NCBI GenBank assembly: GCA_021108035.1
Contig: JAIORQ010000068.1
Span: 1-64,000 of the forward strand
From: Bacteroidales bacterium
GTDB lineage: Bacteria > Bacteroidota > Bacteroidia > Bacteroidales > JAADGE01
Direction: 5' to 3'
Length of the DNA stretch: 64,000 bases
The position numbers were made by a program, and so were the translations under genes. The notes below the pieces were generated by a model. That model made no database searches. It worked only from the letters and a program-made list of their open reading frames with translations, and had not been told where the DNA came from. Each line of letters begins with the position of its first letter. The first letter of the stretch is position 1. Positions 35,233-42,574 of the stretch are shown piece after piece.

Positions 35233-35436
35233 ATGGCATTTGTAATTATTAACGATAAAATTAAAGGAGCAAAGGAATTTTTGGCATTCCTTAAAACATT
35301 GCCTTTCGCAAAAGTTGTTGAAGAAACAGAAAAAAAACCGAATGCAAAAACAAGAAGAGCAATGAAAGAAGCAGAACAAGACAAAGTATATAAAGCAGAC
35401 AGCGTTGAAGATTTAATTGAACAACTTAATAATTAA
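35233..35436 (+). CDS. Type II antitoxin, partner of a truncated YafQ-like toxin
   Basis: The product is 67 residues: MAFVIINDKIKGAKEFLAFL, KTLPFAKVVEETEKKPNAKT, then helices ending YKADSVEDLIEQLNN. The acidic C-terminal helix and short length are those of RelB/DinJ-like antitoxins, which sequester RelE/YafQ toxins and repress their own operon. The cognate toxin starts two bases after the stop but is cut after about ten recognisable residues. The antitoxin is intact and has a plausible promoter, so it may persist as a solitary regulator. Confidence 0.65.
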   Translation: MAFVIINDKIKGAKEFLAFLKTLPFAKVVEETEKKPNAKTRRAMKEAEQDKVYKADSVEDLIEQLNN

Positions 35437-35438
35437 CA

Positions 35439-35537
35439 TGTTTGAATTAAGATACACCGGACTTTTCAAACGAGACTTTAAACGAATAAAAATTAAGATG
35501 CTAAGACGTAGTTTTTTAACTGCGCTTTTTTATTTTT
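35439..35537 (+). pseudogene. YafQ/RelE-like toxin, truncated by repeat R
   Basis: ATG 35439 reads MFELRYTGLFKRDFKRIKIK and then continues into unrelated residues to a stop at 35537. The first ~18 residues match the N-terminus of YafQ-type ribonuclease toxins (YxLxYTxxFKKDxKRxKK). From about 35483 the DNA is repeat R copy 3, so the catalytic part has been replaced by the repeat. Confidence 0.7.
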
Positions 35538-35560
35538 GACAGTTTCCGCCGAAAGTCGGA
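35483..35560. repeat. TA-island repeat R, copy 3
   Basis: It aligns with 34541-34620 through gaataaaa...gatgctaag, a hairpin (cgtagttttttaactgcgc then T-run) and gacagtttccg...gtcgg. It is the most diverged of the three copies. The following 35561-35777 holds no gene. Confidence 0.65.
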
Positions 35561-35777
35561 CACAGTTTTACTGTCATTTCGGAAGGCTGTAAAGGGAACT
35601 TTTGGTCGCAGCCTGCAGAGTTCCTTTTAGTTGATTTAGGGGTAACTAATAAACAAAAGTATCAGCATATATCTATTTACACAAAAAAATCTGTTCACAA
35701 AGTTTTTAAAACAGCATGTTATTTCAATTCCACAAAAAAAAGTATTACATTTGAAGTGATTTAACAAATTTAAAATA

Positions 35778-35981
35778 ATGATGACTATAACGATAAAAGA
35801 CGGTAAGCTTTCTAAAACAAATTTTAATTCTACTCAAGATTTATTTATTTATTTAAGAAAAGAATTAACACCTTTAAAATTATACCTTATTGATGAAGAT
35901 TACCTTTCTGAAGAATCTTTGAAAAAAATTGAGATGTCAAGAAACAATCCTAATAAAAAATTAACAGATTTTCAAGGATGA
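35778..35981 (+). CDS. Type II antitoxin of an intact TA pair
   Basis: A 67-residue protein, MMTITIKDGKLSKTNFNSTQ then DLFIYLRKELTPLKLYLIDE, ending in KIEMSRNNPNKKLTDFQG. The family is not one I can name, but the size, the beta N-terminus and the C-terminal disordered tail are those of antitoxins. Its TGA overlaps the ATG of the RelE-like toxin (ATGA at 35978-35981), the coupling typical of antitoxin-toxin operons in which the antitoxin comes first. It is the only pair in the island with both members complete. Confidence 0.7.
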   Translation: MMTITIKDGKLSKTNFNSTQDLFIYLRKELTPLKLYLIDEDYLSEESLKKIEMSRNNPNKKLTDFQG

Positions 35982-36214
35982 AAGTTTTAGAGGAGGACGG
36001 GATAATTGAATATATCAAAAAAAGAAATTTGGTAAAACCATATCTCAAAGCAAAAGAATATATGGAAACCGGATTTTATGAGTTAGTAGATTTACGAAAA
36101 AGAAAACCTAAAAGCGTCAATATCTTTTATTTCAAAATAACTAAAAAATACAGAGCAATCGGTTATATTGAAAGCAATACCTTTATAATTACTGAAATCT
36201 CTGACCATCAATAA
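35978..36214 (+). CDS. RelE/HigB-like toxin
   Basis: The product is 78 residues: EDGIIEYIKKRNLVKPYLKA, KEYMETGFYELVDLRKRKPK, then VNIFYFKITKKYRAIGYIES and ITEISDHQ. The helix pair, the LRKRKPK basic stretch and the closing FRITKKYRAxGxI...I..HQ strands match a Bacteroidota subgroup of RelE-superfamily ribosome-dependent mRNA interferases. Basic residues and the final His are in the usual catalytic places. It overlaps its antitoxin by four bases. Repeat S copy 2 follows 36 bases downstream. Confidence 0.75.
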   Translation: MKVLEEDGIIEYIKKRNLVKPYLKAKEYMETGFYELVDLRKRKPKSVNIFYFKITKKYRAIGYIESNTFIITEISDHQ

Positions 36215-36250
36215 AATCCCCCACTCGGCGGCGGTTCCAACCACCGTCTT

Positions 36251-36327
36251 TCTGTCATAACCGCCGTCATTTTATCATAATTGTTGTTTTACAGCAATCA
36301 ACCTGTCATTTTTATCGTTTTATTATC
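36251..36327. repeat. Repeat S, copy 2 (uninterrupted)
   Basis: It is the unbroken counterpart of the sequence split by the MITE at 34704. The region attgttgttttacagcaatc then aacctgtcattttta shows the empty site at the place where copy 1 carries the insertion. Confidence 0.8.
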
Positions 36328-36338
36328 CAAAAAACCAT

Positions 36339-36830
36339 TTAGACAGATTTTTCCGATATATCAGCAAGCTCAACAGTTATACCGATTGATTTAACCATAG
36401 GAAGATCCTTTTCTCTCATTCCGTGTTTTATGATAAAAATATACTCTCCTTTCTCAGGAAATTTGATATATGGTTTATATATAAATTTATTTTCAATAAA
36501 CGTGCTTTTTTCTTTCCCGAACCACTTCCCGATTTCACCGGCAATATAATACATTATTGTATCATTTTGTATATTACCGGAAGGTGATTCAACAGAAATA
36601 AACAACCACAAGTTATTTGTCAAAAATGTTTCTTTTATATCTGCGTTAATAAAAACATTGCAAAAGCTTTCAGTTTCAGAAATTGTTGCTTTAAAAATTA
36701 CTGAATCTGCAATTTCCCAACTCTCTGATATAATTTCTTTATTTTCGCTGTACAATGTTCTTTCATCACAAGAACTAAAAATTATGATAATTGCAAACAG
36801 AATCGGAATAAAATGTAACTTGTAATTCAT
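36339..36830 (-). CDS. gldH: Gliding-motility lipoprotein GldH
   Basis: GldH is an outer-periplasmic lipoprotein required for gliding and T9SS-linked functions in Flavobacterium and found across Bacteroidota. The product is 163 residues with lipoprotein signal MNYKLHFIPILFAIIIIFSS then Cys. The body shows family features: SWEIADSVIFKATISETES, the NLWLFISVESPSGNIQNDTI strand pair, EIGKWFGKEKS and YIFIIKHGMREKDLPMVKSI close to the end. It lies 32 bases downstream of ricT, the order holB-ricT-gldH being common in the phylum. Its presence supports the phylum assignment. Confidence 0.9.
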   Translation of the reverse strand: MNYKLHFIPILFAIIIIFSSCDERTLYSENKEIISESWEIADSVIFKATISETESFCNVFINADIKETFLTNNLWLFISVESPSGNIQNDTIMYYIAGEIGKWFGKEKSTFIENKFIYKPYIKFPEKGEYIFIIKHGMREKDLPMVKSIGITVELADISEKSV

Positions 36831-36862
36831 TAGACAACTATTTGTTTTTTAAAATCCTCTTA

Positions 36863-37999
36863 TTACTTCTTCCTGTAATTTCTTTTTTGGTCAAAGTTCT
36901 TTTTTCTCTTCTTACGTTTTTTCTTCTTATCATAAAATCTGTTAATACTTTCTTGCCCCACAACATCATTGAAATCAAATGAATGAAAATTGGTTTCATC
37001 GGAAATTTTTAGTTTTTCCGGCTTTTTTCCTTCTTTATTCATTTCAATAATCTCATATACTCTTTCAAGACTGATTGCTGTTACATTATCAGGCGCATCT
37101 TTTTTAAATGAATACCAAATTAATTGCTTGAAAACATCAATTTTCATAAAATATACAGTGCCTTTTTCCGTTTCTAATCTTGTTTTTGGCGGGAAAAAAT
37201 CCAAAGCCTCTTTGTAACAGTCTTTTTCAAAATTCAAACAACATTTCAATTTTCCGCATTGGCCTGCTAATTTTTGAGGATTCATGGACAATTGTTGTTC
37301 TCTTGCAGTATCTGTAGTTACCGAAACAAAATCCGACATCCAAGAAGCACAACATAATTCTCTGCCGCATGAACCAATTCCTCCGATTCTTCCGGCTTCT
37401 TGCCTTGCTCCTATTTGCCTCATCTCAACTCTTATCTTAAATTTATCAGCCAAAATTCTAATCAGTTCCCTGAAATCAACCCTGTTATCAGCTATATAAT
37501 AAAATATTGCCTTTGTACCGTCTCCTTGAAATTCTACATCTCCTATCTTCATCTTAAGTTCAAGATCTTTCGTTATTCTTCTTGCTTTAAGCATAACATC
37601 ATCTTCTCTTTGAGTGGCTTTTTCCCATTTTTCGATGTCTGCCGGTTTTATTTTCCTGTAAACAATACGTAACTTGCCGTTATACGGAACTCCTTTTCGT
37701 TTCATCTGTTCCCTTATAAGTTCGCCTGTTAATGAAACAGTTCCAATATCATGCCCGGGTGAAGCTTCAACAGCCACCATATCTCCTTCTGTGAGAATTA
37801 ATTTATTAACGTTTTTGTAGAATGCTTTTCGTGTGTTCTTAAATCGAACTTCAACTATATCGGGAGTATTTAATGTTTCAGGATATTTACTGAGATCGTT
37901 ATAAACATTTAATTTATTGCAGCTGTGGGGATTACAATACCTTCCTGATTTTAGTGCTTGTGAAGCACATCCTCTTAATGTATGATCTTCTGTCTTCAT
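36863..37999 (-). CDS. ricT: PSP1-domain protein RicT (YaaT homologue)
   Basis: RicT binds RicA and RicF in Bacillus as an Fe-S protein affecting RNase Y and phosphorelay. The Bacteroidota orthologue is conserved but less studied. The PSP1 core includes VEVRFKNTRKAFYKNVNKL and GDMVAVEASPGHDIGTVSLT. The Cys-rich signature is complete: GGIGSCGRELCCASWMSDF and AGQCGKLKCCLNFEKDCYKE. A basic tail (KKKKRKKRKKNFDQKRNYRK) follows, as is common in this phylum. The 378-residue length fits. It lies between holB and gldH, all three on the minus strand. Confidence 0.92.
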   Translation of the reverse strand: MKTEDHTLRGCASQALKSGRYCNPHSCNKLNVYNDLSKYPETLNTPDIVEVRFKNTRKAFYKNVNKLILTEGDMVAVEASPGHDIGTVSLTGELIREQMKRKGVPYNGKLRIVYRKIKPADIEKWEKATQREDDVMLKARRITKDLELKMKIGDVEFQGDGTKAIFYYIADNRVDFRELIRILADKFKIRVEMRQIGARQEAGRIGGIGSCGRELCCASWMSDFVSVTTDTAREQQLSMNPQKLAGQCGKLKCCLNFEKDCYKEALDFFPPKTRLETEKGTVYFMKIDVFKQLIWYSFKKDAPDNVTAISLERVYEIIEMNKEGKKPEKLKISDETNFHSFDFNDVVGQESINRFYDKKKKRKKRKKNFDQKRNYRKK

Positions 38000-38147
38000 A
38001 ATACTGTTTAATTAAACAGTAAAGAAGGTCTCTGTTCCTTTATACGGATTATTTATTTAATATTGCTTTATATGTATATATTTTGAACCGGCTTAATTAA
38101 ATAAATTATATATGATTAATATTTTTTTACTTGGAACAACCAACTTT

Positions 38148-39296
38148 TTACTGTGGTTTAACTTTTAATAATCTTGCAATTTTTAAAGCAAGATCCAGAA
38201 AAATGAGCTTATTATAACCATTTCTCTCAATATGATTATATGCTTGTGTAAACTCATTAGTTATATCGTTTATATTATTTTTATTTATAAATATGTTAAA
38301 TTTTTCAGAGAATTGCTCCTCCTTATTTGTCAAATATATAATATTATTTTTGTTTTCAGGGCTTATATTTAAAATAAAATTTTCCCTTGTCAGTCTTAAT
38401 GAATATTCCAAAAAACGTTTTTGATTTTCTCTGCCGATCCCGGAAATATCATCAGTCCATTCCATCAACTCATTAACTTTCACACCGTATGACAATCTCA
38501 TTAATTTAGTAAAACGAATAAAATTATCAGATTCAATATTTTCTTCCCTGTTCTTAATTAATTCATCAGCAGTTAAAAAATTACCGTTTGATATTCTTAC
38601 AATTTCTTTAACCTTTTCGTCTGCAAAGTTATATTTTTCTTTGATACTTTCAAACATACTTTCAGAACTTATTTTTGGTATTTTTACAAGTTGAGTTCTG
38701 GAAAGTATTGTATTGATAATTTTTTCAGTATCTTCAGAAACAAGAATAAATACTGTTTTCGGCGGAGGTTCTTCAATCATTTTCAGCAGCTTATTTGATG
38801 CTGTAACATTCATTCTTTCAGGAATCCAAATTATCATTACCTTATACTCGGATTCATAAGATTTAAAATTCAGTTTTTTTATAATTTCTGCGCTTTCTTG
38901 TGTAAAAATTCCTGCTTGTTGGTTTTCTACTCCTGTTATCTCAAGCCATTTCTCAAATCCGTGATACGGAAAACCTAAAATAAACTTCCTCCATTGATTA
39001 ATAAAATCATCACTCACAGGTTTTGTTATCTTTTTCGTTCTTACAACAGGATAAACGAAATGCAAGTCCGGATGAATTAATTTCATATATTTCTTGCAAG
39101 AAATACATTCACCGCATGAATCTGTCTCCGATTTGTTCCGGCAAGATAAATATTGAGCATAAGCAATGGCTAAAGCTAATTTTCCGTTCCCTTCAGGACC
39201 CGCGAATAACCATGCATGACTAATACGTTTGTTTTTAACAGTATTAAGAAGTTTCTCTTTTACCTTTTTTTGTCCTGCAATATCTTTAAAAAACAT
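38148..39296 (-). CDS. holB: DNA polymerase III delta-prime subunit
   Basis: The clamp-loader subunit delta-prime. An N-terminal AAA+ fold begins MFFKDIAGQKKVKEKLLNTV, with ISHAWLFAGPEGNGKLALAI (P-loop), the zinc-binding CRNKSETDSCGECISC cysteines, then KVMIIWIPERMNVTASNKLL and the conserved KMIEEPPPKTVFILVSED and ILSRTQLVKIP. The C-terminal part is the collar domain. At 382 residues it is normal. ORF start at the ATG 39296 faces the divergent O-methyltransferase gene. Confidence 0.93.
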   Translation of the reverse strand: MFFKDIAGQKKVKEKLLNTVKNKRISHAWLFAGPEGNGKLALAIAYAQYLSCRNKSETDSCGECISCKKYMKLIHPDLHFVYPVVRTKKITKPVSDDFINQWRKFILGFPYHGFEKWLEITGVENQQAGIFTQESAEIIKKLNFKSYESEYKVMIIWIPERMNVTASNKLLKMIEEPPPKTVFILVSEDTEKIINTILSRTQLVKIPKISSESMFESIKEKYNFADEKVKEIVRISNGNFLTADELIKNREENIESDNFIRFTKLMRLSYGVKVNELMEWTDDISGIGRENQKRFLEYSLRLTRENFILNISPENKNNIIYLTNKEEQFSEKFNIFINKNNINDITNEFTQAYNHIERNGYNKLIFLDLALKIARLLKVKPQ

Positions 39297-39297
39297 T

Positions 39298-39305
39298 TAC
39301 TTTTG
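39298..39305 (+). promoter_or_regulatory. -7 promoter element TACTTTTG
   Basis: It matches TAnnTTTG and lies 65 bases upstream of the O-methyltransferase ATG at 39370, just outside the start of the divergent holB gene. Confidence 0.5.
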
Positions 39306-39369
39306 TTTTTATTTTCAAAATTATAATTAAATTTCTGAATTCCATATTAAAAACAATAATTTATAAAAC

Positions 39370-39996
39370 ATGACAATTGAAAAATATATTAATAATCACA
39401 GTGATCCGGAAGATGAAATACTTATTGAGTTAACAAGAGAAACAAATTTAAAAGTCCCCGGATCAAGAATGCTTTCCGGCTACATGCAAGGAAAAGTTAT
39501 TGAGCATATTAGTAAAATGATAAAACCTGAAAAAATTTTAGAAATCGGCACTTATACAGGATATTCTGCCATTTGTTGGGCAAAAGGTTTAAAAGAGAAC
39601 GGGATAATTCATACCATTGAAATAAATGATGAACGAAAATCAATAATTAATAAATATTTCAAGAAAGCAAATGTTAAATCAAAAATAAAACTTCATATTG
39701 GTGATGCTCTGAAAATAATCCCGACATTAGATGATAATTTCGACATCGTTTTTATTGATGCAGATAAACCAAGCTATCTGAAATATTATAAATTGGTTAT
39801 TAATAAAGTAAAAAAAGGTGCTTATATTATTGCCGATAACGTACTATGGGGCGGAAAAGTTATTGAAGACAAAGAAATTACAGACGAATCAACTAAAGGT
39901 ATAATTGAATTCAACAAATATGTTAAGCAAGATACAAATGTTGAAAATATAATACTGCCGATTAGAGACGGCATAATGTTGATAAGGAAAAAATGA
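39370..39996 (+). CDS. O-methyltransferase (caffeoyl-CoA/catechol type)
   Basis: A SAM-dependent class I methyltransferase of the Methyltransf_3 family, acting on an as yet unknown hydroxyl. Signature segments are MLSGYMQGKVIEHISKMIKP, glycine motif I EKILEIGTYTGYSAICWAKG, motif II IHTIEINDERKSII, KLHIGDALKIIPTLDDNFD, the metal-binding VFIDADKPSYLKYY, and ADNVLWGGKVIEDK with a second acidic metal ligand. The 208-residue length is normal. The stop is followed by the degraded MITE copy, so its 3' region has been altered. It is divergent from holB. Confidence 0.93.
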   Translation: MTIEKYINNHSDPEDEILIELTRETNLKVPGSRMLSGYMQGKVIEHISKMIKPEKILEIGTYTGYSAICWAKGLKENGIIHTIEINDERKSIINKYFKKANVKSKIKLHIGDALKIIPTLDDNFDIVFIDADKPSYLKYYKLVINKVKKGAYIIADNVLWGGKVIEDKEITDESTKGIIEFNKYVKQDTNVENIILPIRDGIMLIRKK

Positions 39997-40219
39997 AGTT
40001 ATGCTCAATTTTTATACAAGCTTGTCCCGTTAGATTAATTGCAACAGCAATTACTATATTAATTTAGAATATCTTTTGTTTGAAATATGGTTTCGTAAAT
40101 GTATGTTATATACCGTACCTAACGGCACTGATGAGTAAACAAATTGTTTTTTACCAATATTTAGTCCGGCTGACGGACTGAAATGTATTTTTCACAGCAC
40201 CTCAAAATAAGATTTAACC
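39997..40219. mobile_element. Truncated second copy of the 34704 MITE (reverse orientation)
   Basis: Read on the minus strand from 40219 inward it follows the left part of the 34704 element: an end ggttaaatcttattttgagg with tgctgtgaaaaatac, then ...ggactaaatattggtaaaaa, gtgccgttaggtacggtata and attgctgttgcaattaatct. It lacks the second internal hairpin and the right terminal repeat and ends against the stop of the O-methyltransferase gene. No target duplication is visible. Confidence 0.75.
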
Positions 40220-40436
40220 TCAAAAATTATTAAGTGCTGATTTTTTAAAAATAAAAAATTTATTAATTTTGGTGTTTATAGCTTTATTTTTCTGCTGAAA
40301 AATTAATGTTACAATAAATGGCTTTAGTTTAAAATAACTGTGATATTTGTACATAAGTAGCTTTTAAGCTATACAAACCGCTTAAAGGTTAATACCGGAA
40401 TCACATATATTTTAAACCACAGCTTAATAAATATTT
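40220..40436. other. Upstream region of the GAF-SpoIIE-SiaB-SiaC operon
   Basis: 217 bases with no gene. TAATTTTG (40261-40268) matches the -7 consensus; this would give a leader of about 160 bases. A short inverted repeat (tagctttt / aagcta, about 40352-40365) lies in it. Nothing else is obvious. Confidence 0.45.
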
Positions 40437-42542
40437 ATGATGCTGAAAAAGAACTCATCAATTTTAAAAATTACAATATTACTGTTAACTATAGTAATTG
40501 TAAGCATAATACATTTATATTTTACTTATTATATTGAAAACAAAAGAGAATCAGCAAGTAATTCAATAAAGCTGATTGAACGCAACGATATCTTACTTAA
40601 AGAAATTATTATCTCAACTAAAAAATTACAAAGCTCAAAATACGATTTTAACACTGAACAAATTTCAAATGCTGTAAATCTCTTTGACTATTCACTTTCA
40701 TTATTAGTAACAGGTGGTAAATCAATAAATTTTGAAAATAACTTTGAAATTTCACCTCCCGACAATAAAACTAAAAAAGAAATTGAAAATATTGAAAGAT
40801 ACTGGTCAGAATTCAGAACAAAACTGAATGATTTGATTAAAGGACAATCTTCTGATATTGAACACAGCTTCAATATAATTGAAAACATTTCATTACTAAT
40901 ACAAAACAAACATAATGATATAATTTCCGATTTTCAGTACAAGCAAGTCAATTACAGTATTTTCAAAAATATTTTGAGTATTGTTTCAATAATTATTTAT
41001 ATTATTTTAATTATTATTTTATTTCTTTTTATTAAAAACACGTTTTTAAAACCGGTTAATTCTATTGAGAATGTAATTGATGACCTTACTGAAGGTAAAA
41101 CAAATATTGAAATAAATACAGATGATAAGAATGATTTTTCTGAAATATATTCTAAACTGAACAATCTAAACTATAAAATAAGTGAAATTTCTGATTTCGT
41201 AAATCATCTTGTTAAAGATAACTATGAGATAAAATTTAAGGACAATAATAAACAAAACATATTAGAATTATCACTAATTAAATTGCGTAATAAATTAAAA
41301 GAAAATATTAAATTAAATAAAAACCGTCAGGAGGAAGAACACCTGAGACAATGGTTCGCTGACGGCCAAGCAAAGTTCAATGATATATTACGAGAGTCCT
41401 CTTCCGGGATGAAAACGCTTGCAGAAGCATCCTTAACAAATTTAGTTAAATTCTTTAATGCTGCTCAAGGCGGGTTCTTTATTTTAAATGATGAAGAACA
41501 ACCTCCCTGTCTTGAATTAACCTCTGCATTTGCCTATGACAGAATAAAAGCTTTAACAAAAACCATAAATCTCGGTGATGGTCTGGTTGGTATGTGTGCT
41601 TTGGAAAAAAACACTATTTGGTTGAATAATGTACCTGAAGGATATATGGAAATTGAATCCGGACTTGGAGAATCGCCTCCGACCAACATATTGATTATAC
41701 CTGTTAAAACAGACGAGAACCTATTAGGAGTCATTGAAATAGCCTCATTTAATGAATTTAATAAAAATGAAGTACAATTTATTGAAAACATTGCCGAAGA
41801 TATTGCATCAACACTCGAAACTACAAAAATCAGTGATCGAACTTCAGAACTGTTAGAAGAATCTCAAAAAAAATCTGACGAATTAGCAATGCGGGATTCT
41901 GAAATGTCCGATAAAATTGCAGAACTAAGAGTTGCACAAAAAGAAACCAGAAAAAGTGAAACTGAAATGTCAAGCCTGATTACAGCGGTTGACAAAGTAT
42001 TATTCAAACTTGAACTGTCATTAACAGGAAGAATAATAATTTCCAACAGCCTGTTTTTAAACAAAATAAACTTCAGACTTGACGAATTAAAAACAAAAAG
42101 CATTTTTGATTTAACAGATAAACTTGATAAAAATGAAAAAGATGATATTTTAAAAAATATCAAAAATAATGAATCAGTTCAAAAAAATTTAACTCTTGTT
42201 TCAAAACAAGACTCAAAAATCAAAATTTCTTCTCTTTTTTCTGCAATAAAAAATGAAGCAGGTATAATTGTAAGGATCTTGTTCCTTGGAGCAAATATTA
42301 GTTACAGAGAAGAATTAGAGAAAAAAAATGAAACTCTTGTTAATGAATTACAGTATAAGACAAAGATTATTAATAAAAAAGAAATTGAATTAAGTGAAAG
42401 TTTAAACCAATTGAAAAATTATTCAAAAAAATCAAATGTCGATTATCAAAAACTTATAGAAAGAGAAAAACAAATTAAACAAAAATTCGAATCTGAAATT
42501 GATAAGAAATATTTCAAATGGATAAAAAATATTTCAACCTGA
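40437..42542 (+). CDS. Membrane GAF sensor without output domain
   Basis: A 701-residue receptor. Helices at about 9-33 and 177-203 bracket an extracytoplasmic domain of ~140 residues. A HAMP region follows (about 205-260). The GAF domain (about 325-465) shows SLTNLVKFFNAAQGGFFIL, NDEEQPPC, INLGDGLVGMCALEKNTIWL and LLGVIEIASFNEF. Long coiled coils and a PAS-like segment (about 515-610) complete it. No kinase, phosphatase or cyclase domain is present. Its GAF is strongly similar to that of the next protein, so it appears to be a duplicated receptor that lost its output. It may form heterodimers with the neighbour. Confidence 0.85.
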   Translation: MMLKKNSSILKITILLLTIVIVSIIHLYFTYYIENKRESASNSIKLIERNDILLKEIIISTKKLQSSKYDFNTEQISNAVNLFDYSLSLLVTGGKSINFENNFEISPPDNKTKKEIENIERYWSEFRTKLNDLIKGQSSDIEHSFNIIENISLLIQNKHNDIISDFQYKQVNYSIFKNILSIVSIIIYIILIIILFLFIKNTFLKPVNSIENVIDDLTEGKTNIEINTDDKNDFSEIYSKLNNLNYKISEISDFVNHLVKDNYEIKFKDNNKQNILELSLIKLRNKLKENIKLNKNRQEEEHLRQWFADGQAKFNDILRESSSGMKTLAEASLTNLVKFFNAAQGGFFILNDEEQPPCLELTSAFAYDRIKALTKTINLGDGLVGMCALEKNTIWLNNVPEGYMEIESGLGESPPTNILIIPVKTDENLLGVIEIASFNEFNKNEVQFIENIAEDIASTLETTKISDRTSELLEESQKKSDELAMRDSEMSDKIAELRVAQKETRKSETEMSSLITAVDKVLFKLELSLTGRIIISNSLFLNKINFRLDELKTKSIFDLTDKLDKNEKDDILKNIKNNESVQKNLTLVSKQDSKIKISSLFSAIKNEAGIIVRILFLGANISYREELEKKNETLVNELQYKTKIINKKEIELSESLNQLKNYSKKSNVDYQKLIEREKQIKQKFESEIDKKYFKWIKNIST

Positions 42543-42574
42543 TATAAAATTTCAGTAAATAATTAACAAACTTA

